A DNA stretch of 64,000 nucleotides from Deltaproteobacteria bacterium (lineage in GTDB: Bacteria > Myxococcota_A > UBA9160 > UBA6930): the NCBI GenBank assembly GCA_029261815.1, contig JAJDAQ010000103.1:1-64000 (forward strand). The letters run 5' to 3'. Made by a program: the position numbers and the translations under genes. The notes under the pieces were generated by a model. It did not search any database and was not told where the DNA came from. It saw only the letters and a list, made by a program, of their open reading frames with translations. Positions within the stretch are counted from its first letter, which is position 1. Every line of letters starts with the position of its first letter. Positions 28,037-38,547 of the stretch are shown one piece after another.

Positions 28037-29176
28037 ATGGACTTCTCTCTGAGTGACGAGCAGCTCGCGCTGCAGGACACCGCGCGCCGCTTCGCCCGGG
28101 ACGAGATCGCCCCGATCGCGGCCCAATACGACCAGAGTGGTGAGTTCCCGATGGAGGTCATGAAGAAGGCCTATGAAATCGGGCTTTCCCACGTGACGAT
28201 CCCCAACGAGTACGACGGTGTCGGCCTGTCGCTGCTCGACTGCGTCATCGTGACCGAGGAGCTGTCCTGGGGCTGTGCCGGGATCTCGACCTCGCTCATG
28301 GGCAACGACCTGGGCCTCGCGCCCATCCTGGTGGGCGGAAATGCCGACCAGAAGAAGGAGTGGTTGGGCTACTTGACGGGTGACTTCCATATGGCCGCCT
28401 TCTGCTTGTCGGAACCCGAGGCCGGTTCGGATGTCGCAGGCCTCCAGCTCTTGTGCGAGAAGGACGGCGACGACTACGTGCTCAACGGCACGAAGTGCTG
28501 GATCACCAACGGCGGTGTGGCCGACCTCTTCACCGTCTTTGCCACGATGGACCGCGCCGCGCGCCACAAGTCGATCTCGGCCTTCGTGGTGCCGTCGGAC
28601 ACGCCCGGCATCACCATCGGCAAGAAGGAAATGAAGATGGGTCAGTGCGCGAGCGACACGCGCGTGCTGCACTTCGACAACGTTCGCGTCCCTAGCGCCC
28701 AGCGCCTTGGTGAAGAAGGTCAGGGTTTCGTTGTCGCGATGAAGACGCTCGATACCACGCGGCCCTCGATCGGGGCGCTCGCGGTCGGTATCGCCCAGCG
28801 CGGGCTCGACGAGAGCCTCCAGTACTCGATGGACCGGAAGGCCTTCGGGACGCCGATCGCGGGCTTCCAGGCGGTGCAGTTCATGCTCGCCGACATGGCC
28901 AAGGACATCGAAGCCGCCCGACTGCTCACCTACCAGAGCGCGTGGATGATCGACCAGGGCATGAACGCATCCAAGAACTCGTCGTTCGCGAAGTGCTTCG
29001 CGACTGATATGGCGATGGATGCAACGACCAACGCGGTCCAGGTCCACGGCGGCAACGGGTACACCAAGGAATACCCGGTCGAGAAACTGATGCGCGACGC
29101 CAAGCTGATGCAGATCTACGAAGGCACGAACCAGATCCAGCGCATGGTGATCGCGCGGGAGCTGTTGAAGGGCTGA
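28037..29176 (+). CDS. Acyl-CoA dehydrogenase
   Basis: 379 residues, standard FAD enzyme oxidising an acyl-CoA to the enoyl-CoA. FCLSEPEAGSDVAGL (FAD/substrate loop), CWITNGGVADLF, GNGYTKEYPVEKLMRDAKLMQIYEGTNQIQ with the catalytic glutamate in YEGTNQI. Chain length not assignable. An IclR gene precedes it and a two-gene acyl-CoA carboxylase lies 3.8 kb downstream, so it may belong to short- or branched-chain acyl-CoA catabolism. Confidence 0.95.
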   Translation: MDFSLSDEQLALQDTARRFARDEIAPIAAQYDQSGEFPMEVMKKAYEIGLSHVTIPNEYDGVGLSLLDCVIVTEELSWGCAGISTSLMGNDLGLAPILVGGNADQKKEWLGYLTGDFHMAAFCLSEPEAGSDVAGLQLLCEKDGDDYVLNGTKCWITNGGVADLFTVFATMDRAARHKSISAFVVPSDTPGITIGKKEMKMGQCASDTRVLHFDNVRVPSAQRLGEEGQGFVVAMKTLDTTRPSIGALAVGIAQRGLDESLQYSMDRKAFGTPIAGFQAVQFMLADMAKDIEAARLLTYQSAWMIDQGMNASKNSSFAKCFATDMAMDATTNAVQVHGGNGYTKEYPVEKLMRDAKLMQIYEGTNQIQRMVIARELLKG

Positions 29177-29204
29177 CGGAGCCCGGCCCCGCGGCCGTAG
29201 CTCT

Positions 29205-29380
29205 CGGGAATCCTGCGGTAGATCCCCGCAATCCTGCGGCGCTTCCGGCAATCCTGCCGCCGGTTCCGCAATCCTGCGACCGGTTCCGCAATCCTGCGAC
29301 CGGTTCCGCAATCCTGCGACCGGTTCCGCAATCCTGCGACAGGTTTCGCAATCCTGCGACAGGTTTCGCAATCCTGCGAC
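29205..29380 (+). repeat. Nine tandem 20-bp palindromic units upstream of the sulfatase-like gene
   Basis: The core ATCC occurs at 29210, 29231, 29251, 29271, 29291, 29311, 29331, 29351 and 29371, a 20-bp period after the first. Each core is flanked by inverted arms. Copy 2 has CCGCA/TGCGG, copy 3 CGGCA/TGCCG, copies 4-7 CGCA/TGCG, copies 8-9 TCGCA/TGCGA; copy 1 is decayed. The arms change together, which points to selection on the dyad. ACCGGT palindromes sit between copies 4 to 7. The array ends 16 bp before the ATG at 29396. Confidence 0.9.
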
Positions 29381-29395
29381 AGGTGCATTGCGCCA

Positions 29396-31339
29396 ATGGG
29401 TTCCGACCACCAGAATCGCCGGATGGCGTGGACTGACGGGGGCCCTTCGCGCGCGACAGCGGTCGCGACGGCGGCCGCATTTGCATTGGCCTTGGGTTTG
29501 GCGGAGTGGCTTGCGCGGCGCCCGGTATCTCCCTTCGATGCAGCGACGAGCTCCCTGCTCGCGGTGATCGCCGTCCACCTAACACTGGGCATCGGCGCCG
29601 GAGTCGTTGCCATGTTCTGGTCGCCGCTTCGCCGGGACGTGGCCAGCGTTCTTGCCGCGGTCATTGCGGCCCTCCTGCCGGCCGCCGCATTCGCATTGAG
29701 TGGTGGCCGAGCCGCCATCGCGGTCGCCGCGCTCGCCGCGATCCCGGTCTTCGCGGGCGTGCGTCGCGTGGTGGGCCTCCTGGCGCCGACACCGCATGCC
29801 ATCGGCCGACTCCTCGGGGGCGTGCTGGCGCTCGCCGTCCTGGCGGTTTGTTTCCGCTCCGCGGACGGACAGGGGCCGGTGTTCGCGGCAGTCCTGGCCG
29901 GGGGCGCGTTGCTAGCGTGTTTTCGCGGCCCTGCCTGGGGGCCGGTTGGGCTGGCGGCATTCGCGGTGGCGTCGCTCGTGGCACTCGGCCTCCCCGCGGC
30001 ATCGCGTCCGCCCGCTCCGGACGGGGCACCCTCGGTCCTGTTGATCACGCTCGACACCCTGCGCGCCGATCGCCTGGGGTTCCACGGTCACGAAGCTGCG
30101 CGAACGCCGACGCTCGACGCGCTCGCGGCGGAAGGCCGCTGGTTTCGCAACGCGCAGTCGCTGTCCTCGTGGACCGGTCCCTCGCATCTTTCCATCCTGA
30201 CGGGCCGCACACCCGAGCGCATCGGTGTCGTCCTGAATGGCCGGCCGTTGCCGGACGGGGTTCCGCACCTGGGTACCGTGCTGGGTGCCGCGGGCTGGCA
30301 CACGGCGGGTTTCGTGAGTGGGTTCCCGCTCCAGGCACGGACGTTAGGCGTTCGCGGAGATTTCCACGTCTACGACGACGCATTCGAAGCGCGCGGACTC
30401 CAGGCGTTCGGCAGCACCATCACTCAAGGCCTCCACGAACGGCGCACGCGAGCCGTGCCGCGCCGGTGGCGCCGGTCGGCCGCGGAAGTCAACGCGCAGG
30501 CATTGCCGTGGCTCGCGGCCGAGGCCGAAGCGCCTTTCTTCTTGTGGGCGCACTACTACGATGCTCACCTTCCCTACGAGCAGCGCGAGACGGAAGGCCC
30601 CACCGACGGGCGCTGGTACTCGCTGACGGATTCCGAACGCGCCGAGATCGCCGCTTCTCGCGATCTCCTCGCACATATGGACGCCCTCTACGACGAGCAG
30701 ATCGCGTATCTGGATCGGAAGGTCGCAGAGTTGGTCGAGCGGGCCCGCGACACGGCGGGCGATGACCTCTGGATCATCGTGACCGCCGATCACGGCGAGA
30801 GTTTTGGTGAGCACGGGCTCTACTTCGACCGCGATGCGTACGAAGTCACGGGCCGGGTGCCCTTGATTCTCGTGGCGCCGCCGGGGGATCCGCACCCGCT
30901 CGGTCCCGTCGACGCGATCGTGGGGATCCACGACATCGCGCCCACCCTGCTCGGGGCGCTCGGAGTCGAGCTCCCGGAGGAGATCGATGGCGTCGATCTC
31001 TATGCCAAGGGGCCTCCGCGTGCGATCCAGAAGCTGCACGAGCCGGAAGAGCCGGGCAGCTACGGTCGATCGCGGTCGGTCCGGCAGGATCGCTTCCGGT
31101 ACCTCGAACGCGAGGCCGGGTGGAAGGGACGGGAGTATTTCCACAGCGCCACCGAGTTCTACGACGTCGAGGCCGACCCGCTGGAAACGCGGAATCTCGC
31201 GGGAACGGCCCACCCCGCGGAGGCGGTCCTACGGGAGCTTGCCGCCGGCGCCCCTGAAGCCGAAGTCCCGGTCACCGATCCGGCCGAACTCGACGCGGAG
31301 ACCCGCGAAGCGCTGCGCGCGCTCGGCTACCTCGACTGA
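29396..31339 (+). CDS. Sulfatase-like (alkaline phosphatase superfamily) membrane enzyme
   Basis: 647 residues. Residues about 20-200 hold five or six transmembrane helices. The soluble domain begins at [17 protein letters not shown] (metal-binding Asp), then [16 protein letters not shown], where the Thr occupies the nucleophile position used by phosphatase-like members; there is no Cys/Ser-x-Pro-x-Arg formylglycine site. [13 protein letters not shown] completes the metal site. It ends LRALGYLD. Likely a periplasmic phospho- or phosphoglycerol-type transferase/hydrolase; substrate unknown. Confidence 0.85.
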   Translation: MGSDHQNRRMAWTDGGPSRATAVATAAAFALALGLAEWLARRPVSPFDAATSSLLAVIAVHLTLGIGAGVVAMFWSPLRRDVASVLAAVIAALLPAAAFALSGGRAAIAVAALAAIPVFAGVRRVVGLLAPTPHAIGRLLGGVLALAVLAVCFRSADGQGPVFAAVLAGGALLACFRGPAWGPVGLAAFAVASLVALGLPAASRPPAPDGAPSVLLITLDTLRADRLGFHGHEAARTPTLDALAAEGRWFRNAQSLSSWTGPSHLSILTGRTPERIGVVLNGRPLPDGVPHLGTVLGAAGWHTAGFVSGFPLQARTLGVRGDFHVYDDAFEARGLQAFGSTITQGLHERRTRAVPRRWRRSAAEVNAQALPWLAAEAEAPFFLWAHYYDAHLPYEQRETEGPTDGRWYSLTDSERAEIAASRDLLAHMDALYDEQIAYLDRKVAELVERARDTAGDDLWIIVTADHGESFGEHGLYFDRDAYEVTGRVPLILVAPPGDPHPLGPVDAIVGIHDIAPTLLGALGVELPEEIDGVDLYAKGPPRAIQKLHEPEEPGSYGRSRSVRQDRFRYLEREAGWKGREYFHSATEFYDVEADPLETRNLAGTAHPAEAVLRELAAGAPEAEVPVTDPAELDAETREALRALGYLD

Positions 31340-31394
31340 GGCGCAGCCGCTCGCACCGGCACGCAACTTCGAGCTCTATCTCCAAGTGCCCTGC

Positions 31395-31423
31395 CTATTT
31401 CGAGACGTTGCGACTCGAAATAG
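31395..31423 (+). promoter_or_regulatory. 10-bp palindrome between the sulfatase-like gene and malic enzyme
   Basis: CTATTTCGAG and CTCGAAATAG are perfect complements around a 9-base centre. It is AT-richer than its surroundings and has no T-run. It may be an operator for malic enzyme or a weak terminator for the upstream gene. Confidence 0.5.
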
Positions 31424-31530
31424 ACCAACCCCTCGGATTTGCAGACGTCTTATCGTCGCAGCGGACACGCGATCTGGTAGAGTCTCGCGTCCTCCACCGG
31501 CAGGCCGTCTGCCGAATTTCGTTCCTTCAT

Positions 31531-31551
31531 GGGGCCCGCCGGGCCCCGTTT
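31531..31551 (+). promoter_or_regulatory. GC hairpin in the malic enzyme leader
   Basis: GGGGCCC-GCC-GGGCCCC followed by GTTT, ending about 20 bp before the predicted TTG start. It resembles a leader terminator, but no leader peptide or ligand-binding structure is evident. Confidence 0.45.
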
Positions 31552-31569
31552 GCTGTCCGAGGTCCCCCT

Positions 31570-32856
31570 TTGTCCGACATGAAAGAAGCCGCTCTCCGCT
31601 ACCACGAGGGCGACCGTCCCGGAAAGATCAAGCTCGTCCCGACGAAGCCGACCCTGACGGCCGACGACCTCTCCCTGGCCTACAGCCCCGGCGTCGCCGA
31701 ACCCTGCCGCGAGATCGCCGCCAACCCGGAAGACGCGTATCGCTACACCGCGAAGGGCAACCTCGTGGCCGTGATCTCGAATGGCACCGCGGTGCTCGGC
31801 CTTGGCAACATCGGCGCCCTCGCGGGCAAGCCGGTGATGGAGGGCAAGGGTGTCCTCTTCAAGCGCTTCGCCGACATCGACGTCTTCGACATCGAAATCG
31901 ACTCCGAGGACCAGGACGAGATCATCCGCACCTGCGAGCTGATCGCGCCGACTTTTGGCGGCATCAACCTCGAAGACATCAAGGCCCCCGAGTGCTTCGT
32001 GATCGAGAAGGAGCTGCAGTCCCGTCTCGACATTCCCGTCTTCCACGACGACCAGCACGGGACGGCCATCATCTCGGCCGCGGCGTTGCTGAACGCGCTC
32101 GAGCTCGTCAACAAGAAGATCGACGAAGTGAAGGTCGTCTTCTCGGGCGCCGGCGCTTCGGGCATTGCGTGCGCGCGTCTCTACAAGGACCTCGGTGTGA
32201 AGGCCGAGAACGTGCTGCTCTGCGACAGCCGCGGCGTCATCTACGAGGGGCGCGAAGGCATCAACGAGTACAAGGCCGAGTTCGCGCAGGCGACGGACAA
32301 GCGCACGCTCGCCGACGCCCTCGACGGCGCCGACGTGTTCGTCGGCCTCTCGCAGGCCGGCCTCATGACGGCCGACATGGTTCGCTCGATGGCGCCCGAC
32401 GCCATCATCTTCGCGATGGCCAACCCGGACCCCGAGATCACGCCGGCCGAGGTCTCCGCTGTGCGTGACGACGTGATCATGGCGACGGGTCGTTCCGACT
32501 ACCCGAACCAGGTCAACAACGTGCTCGGCTTCCCGTTCATCTTCCGTGGCGCGCTCGACGTTCGCGCGTCGAGCATCAACGAGACGATGAAGCAGGCGGC
32601 CGTGAAGGCACTGGCTGAGCTGGCCAAGAGCACGGACCCGATTCCGGACATCGTGAAGAGCGCGTATCCGGGCGAGGAGTTCGACTTCAGCCGCACGTAC
32701 ATCATTCCGAAGCCCTTCGACCCGCGTGTGCTGCTCTTCGTGGCGCCCGCGGTGGCGCAGGCCGCGATGGACACGGGCGTGGCCCGCAAGCCCATCGACA
32801 TTGATACCTACAAGAAGGATCTCGAGGCGCGCCTCGTCGAGGTCTCGAACCTCTGA
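31570..32856 (+). CDS. Malic enzyme, NAD(P)-dependent, short form
   Basis: 428 residues, decarboxylating malate to pyruvate. [15 protein letters not shown] and the tyrosine within it, [17 protein letters not shown], the metal site in [10 protein letters not shown], and the NAD(P) loop [14 protein letters not shown] are present. It lacks the C-terminal phosphotransacetylase-like domain of MaeB. TTG 31570 has GAGG upstream, the same arrangement as the IclR gene; ATG 31579 is the alternative. A longer upstream reading frame is discarded because it is not conserved-looking. Confidence 0.93.
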   Translation: MSDMKEAALRYHEGDRPGKIKLVPTKPTLTADDLSLAYSPGVAEPCREIAANPEDAYRYTAKGNLVAVISNGTAVLGLGNIGALAGKPVMEGKGVLFKRFADIDVFDIEIDSEDQDEIIRTCELIAPTFGGINLEDIKAPECFVIEKELQSRLDIPVFHDDQHGTAIISAAALLNALELVNKKIDEVKVVFSGAGASGIACARLYKDLGVKAENVLLCDSRGVIYEGREGINEYKAEFAQATDKRTLADALDGADVFVGLSQAGLMTADMVRSMAPDAIIFAMANPDPEITPAEVSAVRDDVIMATGRSDYPNQVNNVLGFPFIFRGALDVRASSINETMKQAAVKALAELAKSTDPIPDIVKSAYPGEEFDFSRTYIIPKPFDPRVLLFVAPAVAQAAMDTGVARKPIDIDTYKKDLEARLVEVSNL

Positions 32857-32864
32857 TCGACTGG

Positions 32865-32910
32865 GCGGCGCCTTCGCCAGGGCCGGGCGCCGCTCTTTCC
32901 TTCCCTTTTT
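32865..32910 (+). terminator. Intrinsic terminator of malic enzyme
   Basis: 8-bp stem GCGGCGCC/GGCGCCGC (32865-32872 with 32886-32893), a 13-base loop, and a pyrimidine tail ending in TTTTT. Confidence 0.8.
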
Positions 32911-32987
32911 GTGTTCGGCCCTGACGACTCCACCGCGCCCCCAACGCCGCATCACGCGGACTGCCGGGCGCTCGCCACAGAGACGCC

Positions 32988-34658
32988 ATGGCCACCAATC
33001 CCGAGATGACCCTGGAGAACCCGCTCGCCGAGGCTGTGAAGCCTACCGCCGCAGTCGGGACGCACGCATCCGCCGCCGTCTACGAAGACGCGCTGGCACT
33101 TGGACGCGAGTTGGAGGAACGCCCGCTGCGCGGCGGCGGCCTCGATCGCGTTCGCGTGCAGCATGCGAAGAACCGTATGACGGTCTTCGAGCGCATCAAG
33201 GTGCTGACCGATCAGGAGCCGAATCTCCTGTGGCACAACTGGGGCCCCGGCCTCGACGGCGCTTCCATCGTTACGGGCATACTGAACATCGACGGGCGAG
33301 ACGTCGCGGTCTACGGCCACGACTTCACGCTGCGTGCGGGTTCGATGGATGCCACCAACGGCGCCAAGCTCGCGCGTCTGATCTACATGGCGGCCGAACG
33401 CGGTATTCCGCTGATCGGCATGAACGACTCCGCCGGTGCTTTCGTTCCGGCCGGTGTGGGCGGCCTCGACGGCTACAGCGAAGCTTTCACCGCGCTTCGC
33501 AGGATCTCGGGCGTCGTGCCGTCGATCTCGCTGATGTTTGGTTTCAACGCTGGCGGCGGTGCCTACCTGCCGCGCCAGGGCTCTTTCATGATCCAGTCCG
33601 AAGAGACCTTCATCGGCCTCACGGGGCCCGGTGTCGTGAAGAGCGCGCTTGGCGAGGACGTCACGCCGGACGAACTGGGCGGCCCGGGCGTCCATGGACT
33701 CAATGGCGTCGCCGACCTCACGACGACGGACGAACTCGGCTCGCTCCGGACTGCGCTCCGGCTGCTGACCTACCTGCCCGACAACAATCGTTCGATGGCT
33801 CCCTTCAACGAGACGTCAGATCCGATCGACCGGTTCGTGGTCGAGGAAGACATCCTCTTCCGCCGCACCTTCGATTCGCCCGCCGGGATGAACGCGCCGC
33901 TCGACATCACGCTCTTCATCCAGAACATCTGCGACCACGGCGAGTACTTCGAGCTGCAGCCGGCGCGTGCGCGCAACATGATCACGGCCTTCGGCCGCAT
34001 CGGCGGCCATGTGGTCGGTTTCGTCGCGAACAACTCGGGCGTCGCGTCGGGGCAGATCGACGTGGATGCCGCGCGAAAGGCCACGCGTTTCATCCGTTTC
34101 TGCAATTTGTACAACGTGCCCCTGATCTTCCTGGAAGACACGGGCGGATTCACGCCAGGTACGGAGCAGGAAACACGCGGCATCATTCTCGAAGGCCGCC
34201 GCCTGCTCGACTCCATCATCGACGTCCGCGTCCCTTCGATCACGCTGATCATCCGCAACGCGACGGGCGGTGCCTACGCGGCCTACAACTCGCACTACGT
34301 CGGCGCCGACATGGTCTTTGCCATGCCGCAGGCCAGGATTGCGGTGATGGGTCCCGGCGGCGGCACCGAATTCGTCTACAAGAACGAGCTTCGCGCGGTT
34401 CAGGCGGCCTATCAAAAGGCCATCGCGGACGGCGCCGACCCGAAAGAAGCGGCTGCCGAGCGTGACGCCGGCATCGCGCGGTATCGCGACGACTATGAGC
34501 GCGAGATCATGAATCCAAAGGAAGCGCTTTCGCTGGGCTCCGTGTCACGTCTCGTGATGCCGGGGACCAGTCGGCGTGTCCTCGCCGAGAACATCGACTT
34601 TCTGGTGCGCACCTACGAGCCCGCCCCGATGTCCGGCCCGCAGCGGGAGTTCGAGTGA
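32988..34658 (+). CDS. Acyl-CoA carboxylase, carboxyltransferase (beta) subunit
   Basis: 556 residues, two crotonase-like carboxyltransferase halves. [16 protein letters not shown] and [16 protein letters not shown] form the acyl-CoA site of the N-half; [15 protein letters not shown] and [24 protein letters not shown] form the biotin site of the C-half. It transfers carboxyl from biotin to an acyl-CoA (acetyl-, propionyl- or longer). The ATG 32988 is followed by the BC-BCCP gene, whose ATG overlaps this stop (TGATG). Chain-length specificity not determinable. Confidence 0.92.
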   Translation: MATNPEMTLENPLAEAVKPTAAVGTHASAAVYEDALALGRELEERPLRGGGLDRVRVQHAKNRMTVFERIKVLTDQEPNLLWHNWGPGLDGASIVTGILNIDGRDVAVYGHDFTLRAGSMDATNGAKLARLIYMAAERGIPLIGMNDSAGAFVPAGVGGLDGYSEAFTALRRISGVVPSISLMFGFNAGGGAYLPRQGSFMIQSEETFIGLTGPGVVKSALGEDVTPDELGGPGVHGLNGVADLTTTDELGSLRTALRLLTYLPDNNRSMAPFNETSDPIDRFVVEEDILFRRTFDSPAGMNAPLDITLFIQNICDHGEYFELQPARARNMITAFGRIGGHVVGFVANNSGVASGQIDVDAARKATRFIRFCNLYNVPLIFLEDTGGFTPGTEQETRGIILEGRRLLDSIIDVRVPSITLIIRNATGGAYAAYNSHYVGADMVFAMPQARIAVMGPGGGTEFVYKNELRAVQAAYQKAIADGADPKEAAAERDAGIARYRDDYEREIMNPKEALSLGSVSRLVMPGTSRRVLAENIDFLVRTYEPAPMSGPQREFE

Positions 34659-37396
34659 TGTTTGATTCGGACGGAAACGTCGGCCGTTTCCACGAAGCCC
34701 AGAGTGAATGGATTCGCTCTTTCTCGGTGGAGGACCTCAAGGTTCTCGTCGTCTGCCGTGGCCCTGTGCGCAAGGAAGCGTTCGAGATCTTCGACGAAAT
34801 GGGCATCTCGGCGTACGGCATGCTGCTGAGCGAGAAGGATTCGGTCGTCTATCCGCGCTGCCTGGCTCCCGAACTCCGCGACCTTGCCCACGCGAACAAC
34901 GTCCACCGCGTGAAGGATTACATGGGCGTTGGGCAGGAAGAGAAGCTCGAGCGCATCGATGAGATCGTCGCGATCGCACGCGAGTACGGATACACCCATC
35001 TGTTCGCCGGCTACGGATTCATGGCCGAAGACGCCGAGTTCGTCGAAGCGATCGAGGCGGCTGGCCTCGGCTTCCTCGGCCCATCGTCAGGTGTTATCCG
35101 ACGCGCCGGTGCCAAGGACGAGGCGAAGAAACTCGCGCGCGAGCTCGGCAATGCCGTGATCCCGGGCGTCGACGATATTTCGTCGCGGGCATTGATCCGC
35201 CGCGTGAAGGACCGCGCCGGCCTCGAAGCGCTCGCGTCCGAGCATGACCTCGAGTTTTCCTGGAACGCCGAGATCTCGGACTCGGAGAATGCCGAAGACC
35301 TGCTTCAGGCAGGCTACGGCGCCAGCATCGAACTCGTCTCGATCGCCGAGCTGCAGACCGAGGCCGAGGCGATCTGCGCGGACATGTGGAAGGACTACGC
35401 CGGCAACCGCATCCGCTTCAAGCACATCGGCGGCGGCGGCGGCAAAGGCCAGCGCGTGGTGCGCGAAGCCAGTGAGATCGCGGCGGCAGTCATGGATATC
35501 CTGGCCGAGTCGAAGGTCGTGGAGCCGGGGTCGAACCGGAACTTCCTCTGCGAACTCAACCTCGAGTCGACACGGCACAACGAGATCCAGCTCATCGGCA
35601 ACGGGGAATGGACGGTCTCGCTAGGCGGTCGCGACTGCTCGGTCCAGATGCACGAGCAGAAGCTCGTCGAGGTCTCGCTGACCCAGGAGCTCCTGGAAGT
35701 CGAAGCGGCGGCGGCCACCGGGAAGACACGCGAGATCCTCACGAAGGACAAGGATGTCCTCGCGAAGATGGAGGGCGAAGGCGAACGCTTCGGCGAAGCC
35801 ACCGGCCTCGATAGCGTTTCCACATTCGAGTGCATCGTCGAAGGCTTCAACCATTTCTTCATGGAAATGAACACGCGGATCCAGGTCGAGCACGGCGTCA
35901 CCGAGCTGGCCTACCGCCTGAAGTTCACCAACCCCGAAGATCCGACCGAGTACTTCCACGTCGACTTCCTGATCGAGGCGATGGCGTTGCTGGCCAAGCA
36001 CGGCAAGCGTCTTCCGAAGCCCGAGCGCGAGGTGCGCGCGGTTTCGGGTCTCGAGATTCGCATCAACGCGACGAACGGTGCGCTGCAGCCACATGCGGGC
36101 GGCGTGATCCGGGGCTGGTCGAAGCCGATTCCCGGCGAGATCCGCTTCGACCAGGGCATCGGGACACGGAACCCCGATACGGGATCCTTCGTCTGGTACA
36201 ACCTGGCTGGGGCCTACGACTCCAACGTGGCCCTCTTGCTATGCGATGCATCGACGCGCCGCGACAACTACGAGCGAATGGCCGAGATCCTGCGCCGGAC
36301 TGAATTGCGCGGCGACGATCTCCAGACGAACCTGCCCGTGCACTACGGCCTGATCCAGTGGTTTCTCGGCAAGGGCGTGATGGCCGAGCCGAATACACGC
36401 TTCATGACGTCGTACCTGGCGGCTGTCGGTTCATTGCAGCAGGTCATCAACGACACTGATCTCGGAGTGGCGTGGGCCGAGTTCGCGAAGCGCGCAGGCG
36501 ACGCGCGCCCGATCCTGGCCAAGAAGCAGACGCTGTTGATCCGACCCCTGTCGCTGCTGCTCGACAATCCGCACGTGCTAGGCGGATTCCTCGGTCGGTA
36601 TGACGGTGAGCTCTGGAAGGTCGAGAAGGGCCGTGTGCAGTTCACCGCGAACCCGGTGAGGTTCCTGGAGCGGCTCTACTACTTCATCGATCTCGAGGAC
36701 CGGGCGGACGAACCGCCGTCCGAGAAGATCTGGGGCCATGATCAGGAGATCCTCTCCGAGGCCCTGGCGTTCTACGACGAGGTCGAAGCGCGAACCGGGG
36801 CATCGACGCTGGCTGAGCTCGACACGCTATTCGCCGGGAGCGAGAACGAAGCCCTCTCCGGTGGGGATGCCGAGCGCTGGAGTCGCTGCGTTGGCGCGCA
36901 CCAGGCGTTCCAGCTGGGCCTCGACCTCCTGCTGCTGGCTCCCGGGGTCGGGGTGAAGAGCGGCTTCCTGGAGATCTGCGTCAACGAAGACCTGACCGTC
37001 ACCTTCCCGGAGCGTTTCCTCGCTTCCGATGAGATCGATCGGGCGACGAAGGCCTTGAATCCGCCGCCGATGGCCAACAGCGACGAGATCGTGACGCCGA
37101 TGGGCGGAACGTTCTACGCGCGCGAGGCGCCGCACATGCCGCTGCTCGTCGAAGAAGGCGCTCATTTCGATGTTGGCGATCCGCTCTTCATCATCGAAGT
37201 GATGAAGATGTTCAACAAGGTCGATGCGCCGTTCGCGGGCACGGTGACCCAGAATCTGATGAATGATGCCGACGGTACTGTCGTCAAGAAGGGCCAGCCG
37301 ATCTTCAAGATCGAGCCCGACGAACGGCACGAGCCCGAGGCGCCGGAAGTCACGGCATCGCGGTTGCGCGAGGCGACGCTGGCGTTGTTGGGCTAG
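34658..37396 (+). CDS. Atypical biotin carboxylase fused to biotin carboxyl carrier domain
   Basis: 912 residues, twice the length of AccC. The ATP-grasp region has an expanded middle: the ATP lid HIGGGGGKGQR and the catalytic FMEMNTRIQVEHGVTE are clear, but about 90 residues separate the entry motif (FLGPSSGVIRRAGAKDEAKK) from the lid. The N-terminus lacks the canonical NRGEIA. The C-terminal biotinyl domain has the acceptor Lys850 in IEVMKMF (EVMKM instead of EAMKM). Residues 560-830 form a linker of unknown fold. With the adjacent carboxyltransferase it makes a two-gene acyl-CoA carboxylase. Confidence 0.9.
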   Translation: MFDSDGNVGRFHEAQSEWIRSFSVEDLKVLVVCRGPVRKEAFEIFDEMGISAYGMLLSEKDSVVYPRCLAPELRDLAHANNVHRVKDYMGVGQEEKLERIDEIVAIAREYGYTHLFAGYGFMAEDAEFVEAIEAAGLGFLGPSSGVIRRAGAKDEAKKLARELGNAVIPGVDDISSRALIRRVKDRAGLEALASEHDLEFSWNAEISDSENAEDLLQAGYGASIELVSIAELQTEAEAICADMWKDYAGNRIRFKHIGGGGGKGQRVVREASEIAAAVMDILAESKVVEPGSNRNFLCELNLESTRHNEIQLIGNGEWTVSLGGRDCSVQMHEQKLVEVSLTQELLEVEAAAATGKTREILTKDKDVLAKMEGEGERFGEATGLDSVSTFECIVEGFNHFFMEMNTRIQVEHGVTELAYRLKFTNPEDPTEYFHVDFLIEAMALLAKHGKRLPKPEREVRAVSGLEIRINATNGALQPHAGGVIRGWSKPIPGEIRFDQGIGTRNPDTGSFVWYNLAGAYDSNVALLLCDASTRRDNYERMAEILRRTELRGDDLQTNLPVHYGLIQWFLGKGVMAEPNTRFMTSYLAAVGSLQQVINDTDLGVAWAEFAKRAGDARPILAKKQTLLIRPLSLLLDNPHVLGGFLGRYDGELWKVEKGRVQFTANPVRFLERLYYFIDLEDRADEPPSEKIWGHDQEILSEALAFYDEVEARTGASTLAELDTLFAGSENEALSGGDAERWSRCVGAHQAFQLGLDLLLLAPGVGVKSGFLEICVNEDLTVTFPERFLASDEIDRATKALNPPPMANSDEIVTPMGGTFYAREAPHMPLLVEEGAHFDVGDPLFIIEVMKMFNKVDAPFAGTVTQNLMNDADGTVVKKGQPIFKIEPDERHEPEAPEVTASRLREATLALLG

Positions 37397-38487
37397 CGGT
37401 CGGCTGCGACCGCTTCCGCGGAGAGGTCCCGGAACTGCTCGCCGTCGTGGACGCGGATCCCGTTGCCGCCCGCGCGTTTTGCCTGGTACATGGCGTCGTC
37501 GGCGATGCGGAGCAGTTCGCTCGCTGTGTCAGCCGACCGCGGGAACAGCGCGACGCCGAGACTCGCGCGCGGTTGGACCAGGCGTCCGTGCAACGTGAAA
37601 GACGACGTCAGCGCCACGTGAAGCTTATGGGCGACCGCCTCCGCGGCATTCGGTTCGCTGATTTCGGAGAGCAGGAGCACGAATTCGTCACCGCCAAGAC
37701 GCGCAGCCGTGTCCGTCGCACGCGTGATCGATTGCAGCCGCTTCGCTGCGGTCCGGATCATCTGGTCGCCCGCTTCGTGACCCTCGCGGTCGTTCACCAG
37801 TTTCAGGCCGTCCAGGTCGATGTAGATCACGGCGCCGACCCGGTCATGTCGTACGGCCCGCCCCAGGGCATCGTCGAGGGCCCGGGCGAGGGTTGCGCGA
37901 TTCGCCAGACCGGTGAGCGAGTCCGTGGTGGCGAGGCGGAGCAACTCTTCTGACTGGCGATCGTAGGCACGCCGAAACGCGACGCCGAAACCGACGATGG
38001 CGACAACGGTGGCGATGCGGACCCCCAGCGTTACCCAGGGACTCACCGCCCTTTCGGTCTCGGGGGCCCAGAGCAGGCCGACCGTGACCAGCCCGATGAA
38101 CGGCACCGCCCAGAGGATCGCGGCCTTTGCGCCTGCGAGATGCGCCGCGTTGAGCAGGACGATCGAAGCGAAGTAGACCGCAATGACCGACGGCAGTTGC
38201 AGCCCGAAGATGGCGTAGGCCGTCGCGCAGAGCGCTGCGAAGTAGATGGCGTGGTTCGCGATGCGGGTACCGCCGTCCTCGTCGCGCATCATCCCGCGGC
38301 GTCCGACGATCACCATGACGGCGACCCCGACAGCCGACAAGCTCGGAAGTCCCATCATGAGGGGCAGCACGATTACGACCGCGCCCACCAGGACCAGCGC
38401 GATCCTTACCGGCCCGCTGGAATCCCAAGAGCGACCCCCGCCCGGGGCGGGTGCATCGGAGGTGGGGCGAGGGGCTTGATCTTCCAT
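37393..38487 (-). CDS. Membrane-bound GGDEF diguanylate cyclase
   Basis: 364 residues. Residues about 25-185 hold five or six hydrophobic helices forming an uncharacterised sensory region. Residues about 190-345 form the GGDEF domain: DSLTGLANRATL, IDLDGLKLVNDREGHEAGD, and AARLGGDEF with the active-site motif intact. It synthesises c-di-GMP. The stop overlaps the convergent carboxylase stop by 4 bp. Sixty bp separate its start from the divergent nucleoside hydrolase. Confidence 0.92.
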   Translation of the reverse strand: MEDQAPRPTSDAPAPGGGRSWDSSGPVRIALVLVGAVVIVLPLMMGLPSLSAVGVAVMVIVGRRGMMRDEDGGTRIANHAIYFAALCATAYAIFGLQLPSVIAVYFASIVLLNAAHLAGAKAAILWAVPFIGLVTVGLLWAPETERAVSPWVTLGVRIATVVAIVGFGVAFRRAYDRQSEELLRLATTDSLTGLANRATLARALDDALGRAVRHDRVGAVIYIDLDGLKLVNDREGHEAGDQMIRTAAKRLQSITRATDTAARLGGDEFVLLLSEISEPNAAEAVAHKLHVALTSSFTLHGRLVQPRASLGVALFPRSADTASELLRIADDAMYQAKRAGGNGIRVHDGEQFRDLSAEAVAADR

Positions 38488-38547
38488 GGCGTATCGGGCT
38501 CATCGGCGACCCGGATCGCGCGGTGAAGCGTCCGGTAGACTCGCGCA

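Noticed and set aside
29205-29380. CRISPR array
   Set aside because: Units are contiguous 20-mers with no unique spacers and no cas genes nearby.
28007-29578. 523-residue minus frame running through the repeat array
   Set aside because: It covers the acyl-CoA dehydrogenase in antisense and translates the repeats; no start signal or motif.
32726-34465. 579-residue frame overlapping the carboxyltransferase
   Set aside because: Arg-rich composition and no family motif; the 32988-34658 frame has all carboxyltransferase signatures.
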